38,380 bases of DNA from Anaerobiospirillum sp. NML120448. GTDB lineage: Bacteria; Pseudomonadota; Gammaproteobacteria; Enterobacterales; Succinivibrionaceae. The stretch spans positions 1-38,380 of the forward strand of contig NZ_JALKIM010000032.1 of the NCBI RefSeq assembly GCF_023050945.1, in the 5' to 3' direction. The notes under the pieces were generated by a model. It saw nothing but the letters and a program-made list of their open reading frames with translations, searched no databases and was not told the DNA's origin. Shown here piece by piece: positions 34,739 to 38,380 of this stretch. Within the stretch, counting starts at the first letter, position 1, and every line of letters begins with the position of its first letter. The position numbers and the translations under genes are program-made.

Positions 34739-34755
34739 GTGTAATAGTATTACAC
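34739..34755. promoter_or_regulatory. Candidate GalR operator
   Basis: GTGTAAT-AGT-ATTACAC is a perfect palindrome with 7-bp arms. The arms match the outer half of the GalR/GalS operator (GTGNAAN...), but the central CG of E. coli sites is replaced by AGT, giving odd symmetry. It lies in the galR-galE spacer, 25 bp from a minus-strand TTGACA (34708-34713) that could be a galR -35 element. Confidence 0.45.
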
Positions 34756-35141
34756 ATAGTTTGGCTAAAGAATAAGGGAGCGACAAGGTAAACAAACGGC
34801 TTTGTAGAGTAGAAGTGACTATTAGTTTAACTAATGTAAACGATGAAAGTCGCTTAACAGTATAAGGCCTTAAAGATGATTCTCTCTATCATATACATCA
34901 CAAAATTTAATTTAGATCAAAAAATCATGAGTAAACCAAACAGGTAGAGGAAATTTCAATTAAATAATATCTGTGGTTGTATGACAGGCTCTAAGATATA
35001 GTAAAGCTTAGAACAATATATGCGTTTTTAAGCCATTTGTAGGAACAATATGCATAGCTACTTTGACAAAAAATCATGATAAATAAGCCAATAAGGTACA
35101 ACGATAGCTATTTTGGTCAGTAATGAGACAAATGAAATTAT

Positions 35142-35172
35142 TTGTGAAGCTTGCTAATAAATTAGCTATAAT
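35142..35172 (+). promoter_or_regulatory. Promoter of the candidate small RNA
   Basis: TATAAT at 35167-35172 with TTGTGA at 35142-35147, spacing 19, longer than ideal. Transcription would start near 35179. The TGTGA also resembles half of a CRP site, but the other half is poor. Confidence 0.4.
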
Positions 35173-35178
35173 ACAATC

Positions 35179-35247
35179 ACAAACTTGACCATAACAGGCG
35201 CTGTGCGCTTAAGATTGCATCTTAAACAAGAGATAGCAATTTTTTTT
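35179..35247 (+). ncRNA. Candidate small RNA or leader upstream of galE
   Basis: About 69 nt between a promoter-like sequence and an intrinsic terminator. A small hairpin GCGC/GCGC (35198-35208) comes first. The terminator has ATTGCATCT (35214-35222) pairing with AGAT-A-GCAAT (35231-35240, one bulged A), followed by eight T (35240-35247). It encodes no open frame of note and ends 446 bases before galE, too far for a simple attenuator. It has no sequence likeness to Spot 42 that I can see. It is predicted from layout alone. Confidence 0.4.
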
Positions 35248-35693
35248 AGTATGCCAACTAAAACCATTTCTAAAGGTTTCCCCGCTATAGGCGGCACACT
35301 AATAAAGCGCAGCTGACAATCAAGTTTTTAAGGATCTTCTTTTTATAAATTTTATTTTTAAAGTTCAAGCTGGCTTTTCAGTTTTTAGGTTGTGTGTTTT
35401 TTTAGGGACTGAATTGCTGCTTAATTGAGGAAGAACTTAAAAAAGATAAGTATTTGTAATGAGAATTTGTAGCGTTGAGAGCTGGCTCAATTTAGTTAAA
35501 GTCATATTGCTTTACACTAAATTGTTAGGCAAAACTAAGTTTATAGCTTAACTTTTGCTGTGCTACTTTCACTATGCTTTTATCAAGCATTAATGAAAAA
35601 TAGTTGAGCTTAATCTTAAGACTAAAAGCATGAGGAGCGTTTAGTACTAGAGGTAGAGTTCTACTGTTTTGCAATAAGTTTAGGACATAGTTC

Positions 35694-36713
35694 ATGGCTA
35701 CTATTTTAGTTACTGGCGGTGCAGGTTATATTGGTTCTCATACTGTAATTGAACTCGTTAAGGCTGGTTACGAGCCTATTATTTTTGATAACTTTTCAAA
35801 TGCGAAGCCAGCTGTTTTAGCTCGTATTAAGCAAATCTGTGGCCGCTCTGTTCCATTTTATGCAGGCGATATTCGTGTTTACGAGCAATTAGCTCAAGTT
35901 TTCAAAAATCACAAGATTGATGGCGTAATTCACTTTGCTGGCCTTAAGGCTGTAGGTGAGTCTGTTAAGAAGCCTTTAGAGTATTACGACGTAAACGTAA
36001 ATGGTTCTCGTGTTTTACTTCAGGTAATGAGTGATTTTGGTTGTAAGAACTTTATCTTCTCTTCTTCTGCTACCGTATACGGTGAGCCTGATGCTGTACC
36101 TTTAACTGAGGATAGCCCAGTTAAGAGAGCTAACTGCCCTTATGGTCAAACTAAGGTTGACGTTGAGTACATGGCTCAAGAATTACAAATTGCTCATCCT
36201 GAATTTTCCATTACCTTATTACGTTACTTTAACCCTGTAGGCGCTCATGAGTCTGGTTTAATTGGTGAAGATCCACGTGGTATTCCAAACAACCTCATGC
36301 CTTACCTCACTCAAGTTGCTGTAGGTCGTTTAGAGTGCTTATCAATTTTTGGTAATGACTACCCAACTCCAGATGGTACCTGTATTCGTGACTACATCCA
36401 CGTTGTTGACTTAGCTGTAGGCCACGTAGCTGCCTTAAAGCACTGCTTAGACAATGCTGGTGTTCACATTTACAACTTAGGTACTGGTAATGGCTATAGC
36501 GTATTAGACATGGTTAAGGCCTTCTCTAAGGCTATTGGCCGTGAGTTACCACATAAGTTTGCCCCACGTCGTGCAGGTGACGTAGTAAGCTGCTATGCTG
36601 ATCCTGCTAAGGCTAAGAACGAGTTAGGTTGGGTTGCAACTCACACCTTAGACGACATGACTCGTGATGCTTATAACTGGCAAAAGAACAATCCAAACGG
36701 CTACGAAGACTAA
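35694..36713 (+). CDS. galE: UDP-glucose 4-epimerase
   Basis: Interconverts UDP-galactose and UDP-glucose with a tightly bound NAD; cytosolic. The 339 residues match the E. coli protein in length. The Rossmann motif GGAGYIGSH (8-16), DNFSN (32-36), the catalytic Ser in FSSSATVYG (124/125) and the YxxxK pair Tyr150-Lys154 are intact, as are RYFNPVGAH and the C-terminal LGWVATHTLDDM. AGGA lies about ten bases before the ATG. It is upstream of galT with a 284-base gap. It supplies UDP-galactose to surface glycans and, with GalT, runs the Leloir pathway. Confidence 0.97.
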   Translation: MATILVTGGAGYIGSHTVIELVKAGYEPIIFDNFSNAKPAVLARIKQICGRSVPFYAGDIRVYEQLAQVFKNHKIDGVIHFAGLKAVGESVKKPLEYYDVNVNGSRVLLQVMSDFGCKNFIFSSSATVYGEPDAVPLTEDSPVKRANCPYGQTKVDVEYMAQELQIAHPEFSITLLRYFNPVGAHESGLIGEDPRGIPNNLMPYLTQVAVGRLECLSIFGNDYPTPDGTCIRDYIHVVDLAVGHVAALKHCLDNAGVHIYNLGTGNGYSVLDMVKAFSKAIGRELPHKFAPRRAGDVVSCYADPAKAKNELGWVATHTLDDMTRDAYNWQKNNPNGYED

Positions 36714-36997
36714 TTTATTAGCTTAGCTAATACTTAGGTCTGCTAAAGTAGAGTTTGGTTGCCATATTAAATTTCTTAACCGCCATTGAGAGATTTATTT
36801 TCCCAAGCTAAATGATATTAAGACCACTTGATCAATTAGTTTAGGTTTGAGCACTTAATGCTTTAGTGCCTTAAGTAATTACTTTTTTTGCTGATGCTTA
36901 ACTTTTTAAGCATATTAAGATCTTAAACCGAATAATCAAGAAGAGCACCCCAACTCCATCAAAAGCCTAAGGTAGTTGGGGTGCTAGGAATAATATT
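36714..36997 (+). other. galE-galT spacer with serial hairpins
   Basis: No gene. In order: a GCACT/AGTGC stem (36851-36869), a 7-T run (36883-36889), ATGCTTAA-CTTT-TTAAGCAT (36894-36913, 8-bp perfect stem), the 12-bp palindrome TTAAGATCTTAA (36915-36926) and the large hairpin before galT. The first stem plus T-run may end part of the galE message. Confidence 0.6.
36944..36989 (+). promoter_or_regulatory. Strong hairpin abutting the galT ribosome binding site
   Basis: AGCACCCCAACT (36944-36955) pairs perfectly with AGTTGGGGTGCT (36974-36985) around an 18-nt loop. The Shine-Dalgarno AGGA (36986-36989) begins at the next base, nine bases before ATG 36998. There is no T-run, so it is not a terminator. 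CCTA in the loop (36966-36969) could pair with TAGG (36985-36988) as a small pseudoknot and hide the site; this is only 3-4 base pairs. Confidence 0.6.
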
Positions 36998-38038
36998 ATG
37001 AGTAATTTCAACGTATCCGATCATCCACACCGTCGTTATAACGCTCTAACTGGTGAGTGGTTATTAGTTTCTCCACACCGTGCTAAGCGCCCTTGGAATG
37101 GCCAGGTAGAGAAGAATAGTGCTGAGCAAAAGCCAACTTACGATCCTTCTTGCTACTTATGCCCAGGCAATACCCGTGTTAATGGCGATGTTAATCCTCA
37201 GTATGAGCAGAACTTCGTTTTCACCAATGACTTTGCTGCTTTAATGCCTGATACTCCTCTTGATGCTCCAGAGGGCGATGATTTATTCAAGTTAGAGCCT
37301 GCTCGTGGTACTGCTCGTGTTATCTGCTTTAGCTCCGATCACTCTAAGACTTTACCAGTAATGGAAGTTAAGGAGATCCGTGGTGTAGTTGATTTATGGG
37401 CCTCTCAGTTAACTGAGTTATCTCAAGAGTATAAGTGGGTTCAATTATTTGAGAACAAGGGCGCTATTATGGGCTGCTCTAATCCTCACCCACATGGCCA
37501 AATCTGGGCCTGCTCTTTCTTACCTGATGAGATCACCAAGGAAGTAAAGCAACAAGATGCTTACTTTGCTAAGCATGGTCGCCCATTATTATTAGACTAC
37601 GTTGAGCGTGAGCTTGAGTTAAAAGAGCGCATTGTAGTTGAAACTGAGCACTTTGTAGCTTTAGTTCCATACTGGGCTTTCTGGCCTTTCGAGACCATGA
37701 TTTTACCTAAGTTCTTAGTTAAGTCTATCAACGAGTTAACTGATGAGCAGCGTGATGATTTAGCTTTATGTATTAAGAAGCTTACCACTCGTTACGACAA
37801 CCTCTTTGAGTGCTCATTCCCATATTCTATGGGCTGGCACAATGCACCTTCTGATGGCAAGCCTCATGATGGCTGGCAGTTGCATGCTCACTACTATCCA
37901 CCACTCTTACGTTCAGCAACCGTTAAGAAGTTTGTGGCTGGCTTTGAGTTACTTGCTGAGAAGCAACGTGATCTTACCCCAGAGCAGGCAGCTGATCGCC
38001 TCCGTGCTTTAGATGATGTTCATTACTCAAAGAAGTAA
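36998..38038 (+). CDS. galT: Galactose-1-phosphate uridylyltransferase
   Basis: Swaps UMP between UDP-glucose and galactose-1-phosphate in the Leloir pathway; cytosolic dimer. The 346 residues match the family. Visible are the N-terminal [18 protein letters not shown], the zinc-site cysteines CYLC (52 and 55), the active-site [13 protein letters not shown] with the nucleophile at His166, [12 protein letters not shown], and the C-terminal [15 protein letters not shown] with iron/zinc-ligand histidines. AGGA lies nine bases before the ATG. A terminator follows, and the next gene does not begin like galK, so the kinase must be elsewhere. Codon use and high conservation suggest high expression. 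Confidence 0.97.
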   Translation: MSNFNVSDHPHRRYNALTGEWLLVSPHRAKRPWNGQVEKNSAEQKPTYDPSCYLCPGNTRVNGDVNPQYEQNFVFTNDFAALMPDTPLDAPEGDDLFKLEPARGTARVICFSSDHSKTLPVMEVKEIRGVVDLWASQLTELSQEYKWVQLFENKGAIMGCSNPHPHGQIWACSFLPDEITKEVKQQDAYFAKHGRPLLLDYVERELELKERIVVETEHFVALVPYWAFWPFETMILPKFLVKSINELTDEQRDDLALCIKKLTTRYDNLFECSFPYSMGWHNAPSDGKPHDGWQLHAHYYPPLLRSATVKKFVAGFELLAEKQRDLTPEQAADRLRALDDVHYSKK

Positions 38039-38064
38039 GATTTAATTCTTATTTTTAAGATCAT

Positions 38065-38099
38065 AGGCCTAGCCTAAAAAAGTTGAGGTTAGGCCTTTT
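38065..38099 (+). terminator. Terminator after galT
   Basis: AGGCCTAGCCT (38065-38075) pairs with AGGTTAGGCCT (38086-38096, one G-T pair), 10-nt loop, then TTT. Confidence 0.85.
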
Positions 38100-38108
38100 A
38101 CCCTATAG

Positions 38109-38232
38109 ATCCTACTTCCGTACTATATACTTACGGAACTAGGATAGATCAAGCAAATATCATCAAGCTTCTTTGTTAGTTCATTATAGGTAGTCGGCTA
38201 CCAAGTAAGCTTATAGTTCATTACCTATAATG
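38109..38232 (+). promoter_or_regulatory. Structured leader region before the last gene
   Basis: Two inverted repeats in series. ATCCTA-C-TTCCGTA pairs with TACGGAA-C-TAGGAT (38109-38122 with 38132-38145, one C-C mismatch). CATTATAGGTA (38182-38192) pairs with TACCTATAATG (38222-38232), and GGTAG inside it can instead pair with CTACC (38198-38202). TAGTTCATTA occurs twice (38177 and 38214). Confidence 0.55.
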
Positions 38233-38277
38233 TAGCTAAATCCCTATTTTTACCGCAACTTGGGGAGATGAATTTTG

Positions 38278-38283
38278 TATAAT
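38278..38283 (+). promoter_or_regulatory. Possible -10 element of the last gene
   Basis: Perfect TATAAT, 30 bases before the start codon at 38313; no -35 hexamer of quality at the usual distance. Confidence 0.35.
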
Positions 38284-38312
38284 TTTAGTATAACCGTAAT
38301 CAAGGAGCTAGA

Positions 38313-38380
38313 ATGCCTAAATCCGAGCCTTATGTTGCACCTAAAATTAATGAGTCAATAGATTCATTAGATTCTTTTTT
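38313..38380 (+). CDS. Start of an unidentified gene, cut by the window edge
   Basis: ATG at 38313, preceded by AAGGAG seven bases upstream, opens a frame that runs to the edge (22 codons, beginning MPKSEPYVAPKINES). The residues are hydrophilic; there is no signal peptide. They do not match the start of GalK or GalM. Too short to name. Confidence 0.6.
   Translation, partial: MPKSEPYVAPKINESIDSLDSF

Larger units (their letters stand above)
34462..35693. other. Long divergent spacer between galR and galE
   Basis: 1.23 kb, AT-rich, without a gene I can support. It holds a 17-bp perfect inverted repeat (34739-34755), a GalR-like half-site TGTAAACG (about 34836-34843), and a candidate small RNA with its own promoter and terminator (35142-35247). 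A GC hairpin CCGC/GGCG (around 35281-35293) and T-rich stretches follow before galE. Confidence 0.55.

Noticed and set aside
34739-34755. CRP site at the galR-galE palindrome
   Set aside because: The CRP half TGTGA and the N6 spacing are not present; the arms fit a GalR-type half-site better.
38313-38380. galK as the next gene after galT
   Set aside because: The first 22 residues do not resemble galactokinase, and a terminator plus a structured spacer separate it from galT.

Overview
The window is a chromosomal stretch from a low-GC gammaproteobacterium. RpsU, TsaD, FolB, GlnE, LpxL and GalR all look like enterobacterial or aeromonad proteins, and tsaD and rpsU are divergent as in E. coli. 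LpxL points to a Gram-negative outer membrane. AT-rich codon use, a TRAP uptake locus and long non-coding spacers would fit the Succinivibrionaceae, but that family is an inference. I see no prophage, no CRISPR array, no rRNA and no tRNA.

Layout, left to right. (1) 1-1199: an unrecognised protein whose reading frame is open to the left edge. (2) 1378-3340 (minus): tsaD-folB-folK (tRNA t6A modification and two folate steps), divergent from rpsU (3813-4028), which stands alone without dnaG or rpoD behind it. (3) 5558-9449: an odd HAD-fold protein with a Gln-rich tail, then a GspA/ExeA-like membrane AAA+ ATPase with a small single-pass partner. (4) 10348-15352: a TRAP transporter in the order Q-M-P, a 2-hydroxyacid dehydrogenase and an RpiR-type regulator. 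It looks like an uptake and reduction module for an unknown carboxylate, with three near-identical inverted repeats upstream. (5) 15886-27473: a surface-glycan region holding a dolichol-phosphate-mannose-synthase-like GT2, an FAD oxidoreductase, a large GT-C-like membrane protein, a hexapeptide acyltransferase and three SAM methyltransferases (FkbM, TylF-like, FkbM fusion). An SH3/coiled-coil envelope protein and an IS-like HTH fragment lie among them. (6) 28166-34461: glnE, a small lipoprotein, lpxL and galR. (7) 35694-38038: galE and galT, with galR divergent about 1.2 kb upstream, and the first codons of another gene at the right edge.

How it fits together. The gal genes make UDP-galactose and UDP-glucose, which could feed the glycan region and LPS. 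The polyprenyl-type GT2, the oxidoreductase and the GT-C protein are tightly coupled and probably build, modify and transfer one lipid-linked sugar. The acyl- and methyltransferases may decorate the product.

Transcription units are mostly separated by clear hairpin terminators. Many spacers are 0.4-1.5 kb and contain GC-rich, locally repetitive DNA with no coding signal. Several carry structured candidates: a small RNA upstream of galE, a hairpin abutting the galT ribosome binding site, and homopolymer tracts of T20 and G11 next to gene starts.
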